From IMG/VR virus record IMGVR_UViG_3300038369_000329, positions 1-21,617 of that record: a DNA stretch of 21,617 bases, one strand, 5' to 3'. Under the pieces are notes generated by a model that had not been told where the DNA came from, searched no databases, and saw nothing but the letters and a program-made list of their open reading frames with translations. The translations under genes and the position numbers were made by a program. The DNA comes from a virus. Positions 15,599 through 21,310 of this stretch are shown here, one piece after another (the stretch's first letter is position 1; each line of letters begins with the position of its first letter).

Positions 15599-15601
15599 AT
15601 T
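15594..15601 (+). promoter_or_regulatory. Weak late promoter-like motif CATAAATT
   Basis: CATAAATT overlaps the stop of the chaperone-like gene and matches 6 of 8 positions of TATAAATA. The next ATG is 14 bases downstream. The TATAATATAATG just before ATG 15616 could equally be read as chance AT-rich sequence. Confidence 0.25.
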
Positions 15602-15615
15602 GAAAGTATAATATA

Positions 15616-16200
15616 ATGTCTGATATCCGATTTAACAACTGGAAACATCAATCGGGCACTGGAGGTGTCACGCAGAATTCTGGTGGAAATGTGGGTATCG
15701 GATCTACACTTCCATCATCGAAACTTGATGTTGGTGGTGATGGTAAGTTCACTGGTGTTGTAACTGCCACAAGTTTTGTAGGAAGTGGAACTGCTTTGAC
15801 TGGTATTGATGCAGCAACACTTAAATTCGGTAATGCAACAAAGGCAGAAGCAAACAATAGTGGTGTCGTAATCACTGGAGTTGCTACTGCGACTAAGTTT
15901 GTTGGTGATGGTTCTGATCTAACTGGTCTTCCAGTAAGTAGTGAATTTAATTTTGGAACTACTGGTATTACAACCACAAAAAATCTTGGTATTAATACAT
16001 CGACTGTTGACAATTATGAAACAGTTGGTGCTGCAAATTCATTTAGAGGTATTTACATCGGTGATGGTTCTCTTATCTTTAATGCAAGGTTAGATAATCC
16101 AAATGGATATTATATTGGAACTGGTCGAAACGCACTGAATGCAGGACCAATTACATTAGGTTCAACTATGACACTTGACGGTGCATGGGTTATCGTGTAG
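15616..16200 (+). CDS. Tail fibre-like structural protein, VIV-ending class
   Basis: The 194-residue product begins MSDIRFNNWKHQSGTGGVTQ. It has NVGIGSTLPSSKLDVGGDGK, a common fibre shaft motif, and two tandem fibre repeats: FTGVVTATSFVGSGTALTGI at 45-64 and ITGVATATKFVGDGSDLTGL at 86-105. The C-terminal part contains NSFRGIYIGDGSLIFNARLD and ends YYIGTGRNALNAGPITLGST then MTLDGAWVIV, the short VIV/VVV tip class shared with the products at 7819, 8582 and 18173. No chaperone gene is directly downstream, in line with the other members of that class. Confidence 0.87.
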   Translation: MSDIRFNNWKHQSGTGGVTQNSGGNVGIGSTLPSSKLDVGGDGKFTGVVTATSFVGSGTALTGIDAATLKFGNATKAEANNSGVVITGVATATKFVGDGSDLTGLPVSSEFNFGTTGITTTKNLGINTSTVDNYETVGAANSFRGIYIGDGSLIFNARLDNPNGYYIGTGRNALNAGPITLGSTMTLDGAWVIV

Positions 16201-16203
16201 TAT

Positions 16204-16210
16204 AGGAGAG
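16204..16210 (+). promoter_or_regulatory. Ribosome binding site AGGAGAG
   Basis: AGGAGAG lies just before ATG 16213 (4 bases from AGGAG to the start). It repeats the TATAGGAGAG context found before GTG 2657. Confidence 0.7.
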
Positions 16211-16212
16211 TT

Positions 16213-16731
16213 ATGGCAATTACATTTCATCCAAACGGAGATATTACAGGAACTGGTGCTTCTAATTTTGGATCTTCTGGACAAATTTTACAAATAAAAA
16301 CCGATACCCGCACTGGTGCTGCTGTTGATATTACTCATTCATCCACAGAAGTAACCTCTTTTGGTGCAGATTTAGAAGTATCTATAACTTTTTCTTCTAC
16401 AAGTAATAAATTTGTTGTAGCATGTTTTATACCAGATATTTACAACTTCGCAAATGCTAACAGAGCTTTTCACGGAGGTTTCAGTTATTCCACTGATAAT
16501 TTTTCCTCTGATACTGTAATGGGAGGTGCCTCTATAATATCGGATTATATAGGTTGGCAAGGATCAACAAATTCTGATTTGAATGAAGCGACATATACTA
16601 CAAGTGGAAATTGCCCTACAACATCTGCAATCAAAATAAGACCACACTTTACCACTGTCAATGGTAACATGCGTATGATGGCTAACGCTGTGGGTATTGC
16701 ACATCTAACAGTTATGGAAATAAAGGCATAA
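16213..16731 (+). CDS. Tail fibre protein, MEV-tip family (cassette 4)
   Basis: This 172-residue protein has a very short N-terminal part (MAITFHPNGDITGTGASNFG) that lacks both the MSEIRV handle and the fibre repeat. The tip begins near 24 (GQILQIKTDTRTGAAVDITH), with the core EVSITFSSTSNKFVVACFIP and the ending IAHLTVMEIKA. The ITGTG segment resembles the N-terminus of the product at 18735 (INGNGSITGISAGG), so these two form a sub-type with a different attachment end. A strong ribosome site precedes it. The chaperone-like gene at 16740 follows after 8 bases. Confidence 0.86.
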   Translation: MAITFHPNGDITGTGASNFGSSGQILQIKTDTRTGAAVDITHSSTEVTSFGADLEVSITFSSTSNKFVVACFIPDIYNFANANRAFHGGFSYSTDNFSSDTVMGGASIISDYIGWQGSTNSDLNEATYTTSGNCPTTSAIKIRPHFTTVNGNMRMMANAVGIAHLTVMEIKA

Positions 16732-16734
16732 ATA
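16727..16734 (+). promoter_or_regulatory. Late promoter-like motif CATAAATA close to a start codon
   Basis: CATAAATA overlaps the fibre stop and ends 5 bases before ATG 16740, the same tight spacing as at 9873 and 14111. Confidence 0.4.
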
Positions 16735-16739
16735 AGATT

Positions 16740-17099
16740 ATGAAATATACAATTGTAGATGCATTACATTCATTAAAACCAGGAGCACAATGGACTCTTC
16801 GTGGGAATGATTACACTGGTCTTGAATGGTTAGATAGTGAGCAACAACCAACAAAAACAGAAGTTGCTGATAAGATCGCAGAACTTGATGCAGCAGAACC
16901 AATGAGATTATTGCGTATTGAAAGAAATAAAAAAATTGCAGAGACAGATTGGAGAGTACTACCAGATCAAACACCCTCTGATGATTGGACAAACTATCGT
17001 CAGGCACTTCGTGATTTACCTGCAAGTGCATCTCCTAAATTAAATAGTAGTGGGGAATTAGATTTTTCATCCTTTACTTGGCCAACTGAACCTTCATAA
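16740..17099 (+). CDS. Tail-assembly chaperone-like protein, APC family (cassette 4)
   Basis: The 119-residue product is the paralogue of that at 12787. Shared blocks are LHSLKPGAQWTLRGNDYTGL, RIERNKKIAETDWRVLPDQT, NYRQALRDLPASASPKL and a terminal TWPTEPS. The DW..LPD.........YRQALRD.P motif is a good match to the phage tail assembly chaperone type. The N-terminal third differs more from the paralogue than the C-terminal half, as expected if the N-terminal part contacts a different fibre tip; that reading is inference. The gene lies between two MEV-tip fibre genes with gaps of 8 and 2 bases. Confidence 0.88.
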   Translation: MKYTIVDALHSLKPGAQWTLRGNDYTGLEWLDSEQQPTKTEVADKIAELDAAEPMRLLRIERNKKIAETDWRVLPDQTPSDDWTNYRQALRDLPASASPKLNSSGELDFSSFTWPTEPS

Positions 17100-17101
17100 C
17101 C

Positions 17102-17596
17102 ATGTCATCAGAATTAAGAGTCGATAAAATAATTCCAACTGCTGGTGTCCCCACTGGTGGAGCAGGAGGTGTCATTCAAGTTGTTGGCACAATGAATACA
17201 ACACAAGTATCAACAACTACTACTGCATTGGGTTCTCCTACAGACTCTGGAATGTCGGTAGTTATAACTCCTAAATTTGCAACAAGTAAAATTTTGATTA
17301 TGATCAATGCATCATTGAGAGGTGATGGTAGTAATGCTCATGTAAATGCTATGATTAAACGTAATGGTACCTTGATTGATTATAGTCCTTGTGTTGATGA
17401 TGGAATGTTAGATTACTCAATAAATTTTGTCTCCAGTAATTCATCTTGGAACTTTTTTGACTCTCCAAATTCAACATCCGCATTAACTTATGGGTTTTTC
17501 TTTTCAAGATATGGTGGAAGTGGTACAGCATATTTTAACAATAATGGTAGTCACTATTCATGTAGTACAATGACCGCAATGGAGTTATCAGCATAA
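17102..17596 (+). CDS. Minimal tail fibre protein, MEV-tip family
   Basis: This 164-residue protein joins the handle (MSSELRVDKIIPTAGVPTGG) almost directly to the tip at about residue 22 (GGVIQVVGTMNTTQ). There is no fibre repeat between them. Tip landmarks are VVITPKFATSKILIMINASL, WNFFDSPNSTSALTYGFFF and the ending TMTAMELSA. A close-length relative follows with a one-base TAATG overlap, and neither has its own chaperone gene. Both could use the chaperone encoded just upstream, or fold unaided. Confidence 0.87.
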   Translation: MSSELRVDKIIPTAGVPTGGAGGVIQVVGTMNTTQVSTTTTALGSPTDSGMSVVITPKFATSKILIMINASLRGDGSNAHVNAMIKRNGTLIDYSPCVDDGMLDYSINFVSSNSSWNFFDSPNSTSALTYGFFFSRYGGSGTAYFNNNGSHYSCSTMTAMELSA

Positions 17597-18147
17597 TGTC
17601 AGAATTAAGAACCAATCGAATTATTCCAAGAGATGGAATACCATCTGGTGCAAGTGGTGGTGGCATTATTCAAGTTGTATTTGTTGAAAAAAGTGATACG
17701 GAATCACTCACATCAAATTCAACTCCACAATTAATACCAGGATTATCAGCTACAATCACACCAACAAGATCTGACAGTAAAATTTTAGTTCAAGTTGTGT
17801 TTCATGCATCAATTGGTGGTAATTATGCTGCTCATTATATTGTATTAAGACGAGGATCAACAGATATAAACGTAGGTGATGCTGCTAGTAATAGAGTTAG
17901 AGGAAGTATTGCTCTACAAAGTGCAACCTTTTGGGATGATAATAGTAGTGCTAATTACAGCACTGGACAAGCAAGTTTGAATTTTTTAGATAGTCCTGCC
18001 ACTACAAGTGCGACTACATATGGATTATATCATGCTGATGCAGATGGTACTAATGCTTTATATGTAAATAGATCAAGGGCTGATAGCGACAGTAATAATT
18101 ATATTAGACTTGCATCGACAATTACTTTAATGGAAGTATCAGGCTAA
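17596..18147 (+). CDS. Minimal tail fibre protein, MEV-tip family
   Basis: The 183-residue product (MSELRTNRIIPRDGIPSGAS) again has the handle fused directly to the tip (GGGIIQVVFVEKSDTESL). Tip landmarks are ATITPTRSDSKILVQVVFHA, LNFLDSPATTSATTYGLYH and the ending STITLMEVSG. With its upstream neighbour it forms a tandem pair sharing the handle (S.ELR...II P..G.P.G), which points to local duplication followed by divergence of the exposed tip. A GCTAAATA motif overlaps its stop. Confidence 0.87.
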   Translation: MSELRTNRIIPRDGIPSGASGGGIIQVVFVEKSDTESLTSNSTPQLIPGLSATITPTRSDSKILVQVVFHASIGGNYAAHYIVLRRGSTDINVGDAASNRVRGSIALQSATFWDDNSSANYSTGQASLNFLDSPATTSATTYGLYHADADGTNALYVNRSRADSDSNNYIRLASTITLMEVSG

Positions 18148-18150
18148 ATA
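18143..18150 (+). promoter_or_regulatory. Late promoter-like motif GCTAAATA
   Basis: GCTAAATA overlaps the fibre stop and continues ACTAAAAGGA, matching the 6699 context. It ends 22 bases before ATG 18173, a spacing that allows a normal leader. Confidence 0.55.
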
Positions 18151-18172
18151 ACTAAAAGGATATACTAAAAGA

Positions 18173-18712
18173 ATGAGTACCCTTAGAATTCATGGTATTG
18201 AGGCAAAGTCAGATCCTACTAGTGCATCAGTCAACGAAAAAATAAAAATAACAAATTCTAATGGAGACTTACTACTTCACTTAGATGGAACGCAGGCGGG
18301 TATTGGTACTGTTGGTGTCACCACAACTGGTACAACTTTTCATGTAGATCGTGCGACAGGGGAAATAACTTTTGTAACTGATGCCAAGTTCAATGGAACT
18401 GTTGGTATTGCAGGTACATTAACATACGAAGACGTAACAAATATAGATGCGATAGGAATAATTACAGCAAGAGCAGGTATCAATGTCTCTGGTGGAACAA
18501 TCACTGGTGATGGTTCTGGTTTAACTGGACTACCTGCAGGTGCTCCTGTTGGTGGTGCGTCTACGAACACTGTGTTCTTTGAGAATGACAATTCAGTCGA
18601 TGTGAGTTATACTATATCTACAGACAAAAATGCGATGGCTGCAGGACCGATAGCAATCAAAGCTGGCGTTACAGTCACTGTGCCATCAGGTAGTTTTCTG
18701 ACTATCGTATAA
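18173..18712 (+). CDS. Tail fibre-like structural protein, VIV-ending class
   Basis: The 179-residue product starts MSTLRIHGIEAKSDPTSASV (handle). Residues 81-103 are the GTLTYEDVTNIDAIGIITAR block, followed by a shortened fibre repeat (GTITGDGSGLTGLPAG, 108-123). The end is STDKNAMAAGPIAIKAGVTV then TVPSGSFLTIV, placing it in the short VIV/VVV class. FHVDRATGEITFVTDAKFNG near 56-75 is a shaft-type segment. The nearest upstream AAGGA is 12 bases from the ATG, so the ribosome site is weak. A perfect TATAAATA overlaps its stop. Confidence 0.86.
   Translation: MSTLRIHGIEAKSDPTSASVNEKIKITNSNGDLLLHLDGTQAGIGTVGVTTTGTTFHVDRATGEITFVTDAKFNGTVGIAGTLTYEDVTNIDAIGIITARAGINVSGGTITGDGSGLTGLPAGAPVGGASTNTVFFENDNSVDVSYTISTDKNAMAAGPIAIKAGVTVTVPSGSFLTIV
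18413..18496 (+). repeat. YEDVTN repeat block, copy 3 of 3
   Basis: This is an 84-base block encoding GTLTYEDVTNIDAIGIITAR plus AGINVSG. It is the most diverged of the three copies (10117, 11775, 18413) but is equal in length and has no internal gap. Confidence 0.75.
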
Positions 18713-18715
18713 ATA
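18708..18715 (+). promoter_or_regulatory. Late promoter, perfect TATAAATA
   Basis: TATAAATA overlaps the fibre stop codon (TAA 18710-18712). It lies 19 bases before ATG 18735, with a GAGGA ribosome site at 18721-18725 between them. Confidence 0.68.
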
Positions 18716-18734
18716 TTGATGAGGAAATAATCTT

Positions 18735-19310
18735 ATGCCAGTAACAATTAACGGGAACGGAAGTATTACAGGGATTTCTGCAGGTGGTCTACCAGCTGGT
18801 AGTTTAACATTGTCTAAAACTGATATGCCAGCAGGAACTGTTATTCAATGTATAACAGATACAACAACATCTGCAACAAATAATGATGGTAATACATATG
18901 TTACAATTAATGGTCTTTCAGTTACTATGACACCAAGAGCAGCTAATAGTAAATTCTATGCTATCTTTGAAGGTCATTTTTATGTGGATTATGGTGGTAG
19001 TGGTAGTAATTCTGCTCATGGAATTGGATATAATATTTACAAAGATGGTACACGATTTACTACAAGTCCAAATGATTCTGGTGGTAGTGAGAATAGTGAG
19101 AGACCATATGACTGGTATAACGATGGAGCACACAGAACTGTGGCAAGATTAATGAAAACAGGACAGGGAACATTTGGTTCAACAAGTGCTGCAACTTTTA
19201 CGGTGAAATTTAAAGGATATTATGCAAACTCTACACACACCGTAAAGTTAAATGAAAATGGTGTTGATGAAACACAGGCACAACTTACAGTAATGGAGAT
19301 TGCAGTATGA
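18735..19310 (+). CDS. Tail fibre protein, MEV-tip family
   Basis: This 191-residue protein starts MPVTINGNGSITGISAGGLP, the alternative N-terminus also glimpsed in the product at 16213, and not the MSEIRV handle. The tip begins about residue 37 (GTVIQCITDTTTSATNNDG), with the core LSVTMTPRAANSKFYAIFEG and the ending QAQLTVMEIAV. It is the seventh tip-family member. GAGGA lies 9 bases upstream of the ATG. The stop overlaps the next start by four bases (ATGA). No chaperone-like gene is adjacent. Confidence 0.87.
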   Translation: MPVTINGNGSITGISAGGLPAGSLTLSKTDMPAGTVIQCITDTTTSATNNDGNTYVTINGLSVTMTPRAANSKFYAIFEGHFYVDYGGSGSNSAHGIGYNIYKDGTRFTTSPNDSGGSENSERPYDWYNDGAHRTVARLMKTGQGTFGSTSAATFTVKFKGYYANSTHTVKLNENGVDETQAQLTVMEIAV

Positions 19311-19999
19311 GTAACATAAAATTAGTACATTCGGGAGGCAACAGTGTCTCTCTCACAACACCAGACAGCAACCCAGCTGCAAACCGTACCTTCAAATTAC
19401 CTGGTGCCGACGGGACATCTGGGCAAGCGATGGTCACGAATGGTAGTGGTGCATTATCGTTTGCAACTGTATCAACACAATCTTGGGTACATGGAGCTAG
19501 AACGGACATAAGTGGAAGTGATGGATATACATTCACTGGTATTCCAGCTGGAGCATCTCATATTCGATATAATTTATCATACTGTAGTGCCTCTGCAACA
19601 CAACAATTTAATTTAAGATTAGAAAAATCAACAACTGGTGGTTCTAAAAGCATAATAGGTTCTGGATATCAATCATATTCGTCATATACACATAGTGGTG
19701 CATATGGTGGTGGAGGAAAAACAACATCAGTAGAATTGTGGTGGGGTATGACAAATACTACAAATAAGTTGTTTGGAACGTTAGATATTTACCGACTAGG
19801 TTCAAATGGAACTGAATATCTTATAAATCATGTAGGATTTGTGAATTATAATAACGGAACTATGTACACAACTACACAAGCTAATGGTTACGTTGATTTA
19901 GGATCAAGCAGCACTGATTTTATTTCTGGTGCTCGTTTCTATCTTAATGGTGGCACCATAGATGGTGGATATGCATCTCAAAGTTATCATATATCATAA
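19307..19999 (+). CDS. Tail fibre protein with distinct C-terminal domain
   Basis: The 230-residue product opens MSNIKLVHSGGNSVSLTTPD, then RTFKLPGADGTSGQAMVTNG and SGALSFATVST. This KL.HSGGN....L..P......TFKLPG.DG..GQ....NGSG.LS N-terminal domain (1-60) is a common phage fibre module that leads into a tip. The tip (about 60-230) is unlike the MEV and VIV classes. It contains DISGSDGYTFTGIPAGASHI, a YGGGGKTTSVELWWGM segment and FISGARFYLNGGTIDGGYAS, and is probably a beta-sandwich. It overlaps the upstream fibre gene by 4 bases and lies 2 bases before the next. Confidence 0.87.
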   Translation: MSNIKLVHSGGNSVSLTTPDSNPAANRTFKLPGADGTSGQAMVTNGSGALSFATVSTQSWVHGARTDISGSDGYTFTGIPAGASHIRYNLSYCSASATQQFNLRLEKSTTGGSKSIIGSGYQSYSSYTHSGAYGGGGKTTSVELWWGMTNTTNKLFGTLDIYRLGSNGTEYLINHVGFVNYNNGTMYTTTQANGYVDLGSSSTDFISGARFYLNGGTIDGGYASQSYHIS

Positions 20000-20001
20000 T
20001 C

Positions 20002-21138
20002 ATGAGTACATTAAAAGTAGACGCAATCAGACACAATAATGCAACGAGTGATGCAATCACAACACACTCAGATGGAACAGCATCCGCAAAAATAGCTGAT
20101 GTTGGAGGAAGTCAACTCTCTAATCGCAACCTTCAAGTCAACGGTGCGATGGTCATAGCTCAAAAAGCGACAACGGATACGGGATCTGAGGGTATAGCAA
20201 CTGTTGATAGATTTGGATTATCGACAGCAGGGGAAGATGAAGATTTGACACAGGCACAAGGTGATGTTGCAAGTGGAACTACACCTTATAGTTTAGGATT
20301 TAGAAAAACATATAAAATTACAAACGGAAACCAAACAAGTGGTGCTGGTGCTGATGATAGAGCTATTGTTCATACCACCTACGAATCACAAGATATTGCT
20401 AATTCTGGTTGGAATTACACTTCGAGTACTGGTTTTGTAACATTATCTTATTGGGCTAAGTCAAGTGTTGCACAGACTTTTTATCTAGCCTTGACAACTA
20501 GTGATGGATCAAGTTATCGTTATGCCACTCCAATTACTTTTACTTCTGCAGATACTTGGACTAAATTTACTCACAAAATTCCTGGCAATTCTAATTTACA
20601 ATTTGATCAGGATGCTGGTAGAGGTTTACAAATGTATTGGACATTGTTTAGAGGAACTAACACCACTGATAATAGTTTTACTATCAATCAATGGGCAGCA
20701 TACAATAGTTCAATAAGATACCCAGATATTACGTCAACATGGTGGACAACAAATGATTCAACATTTGAACTGACGGGAGTTCAATTTGAGGTTGGGGACA
20801 CACCGACTTCTTTTGAGCATCGCACCTATGGAGATGAACTCAGACGTTGCCAACGCTATTATGAAGAAACATATGTAATGACAGATGCTGGTAATTCTTA
20901 CGTAAGAGTTCCTGTTCTTTGGAAAGTTGAGAAAAGAGCTGCTGGAACTCCTGTCTCATACGCAAAAAGACCCGATGGAGTTGGAACTGGTGCAGCTAAT
21001 AAAGCATATCAAGCTAATGGTGAAAGAGATGCTGTATGTAATTACTCGTGGACAGGAGGCACAATGCTATTTGTTACTGGATATTCTAATAATTATGATA
21101 CTTTTGGAAATATTAGAGTTGACGTTGGCTCGTTTTAA
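20002..21138 (+). CDS. Tail fibre protein with carbohydrate-binding-like domain
   Basis: The 378-residue protein begins MSTLKVDAIRHNNATSDAIT (handle), then a phage fibre signature, SNRNLQVNGAMVIAQKATTD, near 40-60, with IATVDRFGLSTAGED. Residues about 90-280 look like a CBM-type jelly roll: SGWNYTSSTGFVTLSYWAKS, WTKFTHKIPG, WWTTNDSTFELTGVQFEVGD and TPTSFEHRTYGDELRRCQRY. The final 95 residues form a smaller domain ending TFGNIRVDVGSF. The NRNL.VNGAM and TSFEHR..G.EL..CQRYYE motifs are widespread in tail fibres of marine and enteric phages. It is the last structural gene of the block; the sigma-70 promoter and RNA locus begin 4 bases after its stop. Confidence 0.9.
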   Translation: MSTLKVDAIRHNNATSDAITTHSDGTASAKIADVGGSQLSNRNLQVNGAMVIAQKATTDTGSEGIATVDRFGLSTAGEDEDLTQAQGDVASGTTPYSLGFRKTYKITNGNQTSGAGADDRAIVHTTYESQDIANSGWNYTSSTGFVTLSYWAKSSVAQTFYLALTTSDGSSYRYATPITFTSADTWTKFTHKIPGNSNLQFDQDAGRGLQMYWTLFRGTNTTDNSFTINQWAAYNSSIRYPDITSTWWTTNDSTFELTGVQFEVGDTPTSFEHRTYGDELRRCQRYYEETYVMTDAGNSYVRVPVLWKVEKRAAGTPVSYAKRPDGVGTGAANKAYQANGERDAVCNYSWTGGTMLFVTGYSNNYDTFGNIRVDVGSF

Positions 21139-21142
21139 TAGC

Positions 21143-21171
21143 TTGACAAGTATTAAAAAATACATTATAAT
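21143..21171 (+). promoter_or_regulatory. Consensus sigma-70 promoter
   Basis: TTGACA (21143-21148) and TATAAT (21166-21171) are both perfect consensus hexamers, separated by exactly 17 bases. Initiation is expected near 21178. It is the only such promoter I see and contrasts with the late-type motifs elsewhere. It implies recognition by unmodified host RNA polymerase, as for T4-like early genes. Confidence 0.88.
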
Positions 21172-21177
21172 AGAAAA

Positions 21178-21275
21178 GTCTTTAGCATCCTTGTAGATTT
21201 GGGACTAAAGATACTCCCCTGTGGTGGGGGGAGTGTGTTGGTGGTAACACAAAGGGAGGGTATCCTCCCTTTTTT
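21178..21275 (+). ncRNA. Candidate structured small RNA or attenuated leader
   Basis: Between a perfect sigma-70 promoter and an intrinsic terminator lie about 100 bases with no convincing gene but four consecutive hairpins. Bases 21179-21185 pair with 21205-21211 (TCTTTAG/CTAAAGA). 21213-21219 pair with 21228-21234 (ACTCCCC/GGGGAGT). 21235-21239 pair with 21246-21250 (GTGTT/AACAC). 21254-21259 pair with 21264-21269 (terminator). Stems 1-3 abut almost without linker. The middle two loops both contain GGTGG. I do not recognise a tRNA or a known riboswitch. Either it is a free-standing early small RNA, or it is a leader that controls read-through into glutaredoxin, whose ATG lies 35 bases beyond the T-run. 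Confidence 0.6.
21254..21275 (+). terminator. Strong intrinsic terminator
   Basis: GGGAGG and CCTCCC form a perfect 6-pair stem around a GTAT loop, extendable by A-T pairs. It is followed by TTTTTT (21270-21275), then ATTTT. This is the clearest rho-independent terminator in the window. Confidence 0.88.
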
Positions 21276-21279
21276 ATTT

Positions 21280-21287
21280 TATAAATC
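21280..21287 (+). promoter_or_regulatory. Late promoter-like motif TATAAATC before glutaredoxin
   Basis: TATAAATC matches 7 of 8 positions of TATAAATA. It starts 5 bases after the T-run of the terminator and ends 23 bases before ATG 21311. It would let the glutaredoxin gene be transcribed late, independently of the RNA locus. Confidence 0.45.
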
Positions 21288-21310
21288 ATTATTTAAGGCT
21301 AACAACAAAC

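Noticed and set aside
15594-15616. Host-type -10 box TATAAT before the gene at 15616
   Set aside because: No -35 element stands at a suitable distance upstream, and the sequence is simply AT-rich next to an ATG.
4631-18532. CRISPR array, suggested by regular repeats
   Set aside because: The repeats are degenerate, in frame, code for protein and are spaced by whole genes. There are no short unique spacers or cas genes.
21178-21275. tRNA or known riboswitch class in the hairpin locus
   Set aside because: There is no acceptor/D/anticodon/T-arm arrangement and no GTTCGA-type T-loop. I could not match the stems to a riboswitch I know, so it is reported only as a candidate RNA.
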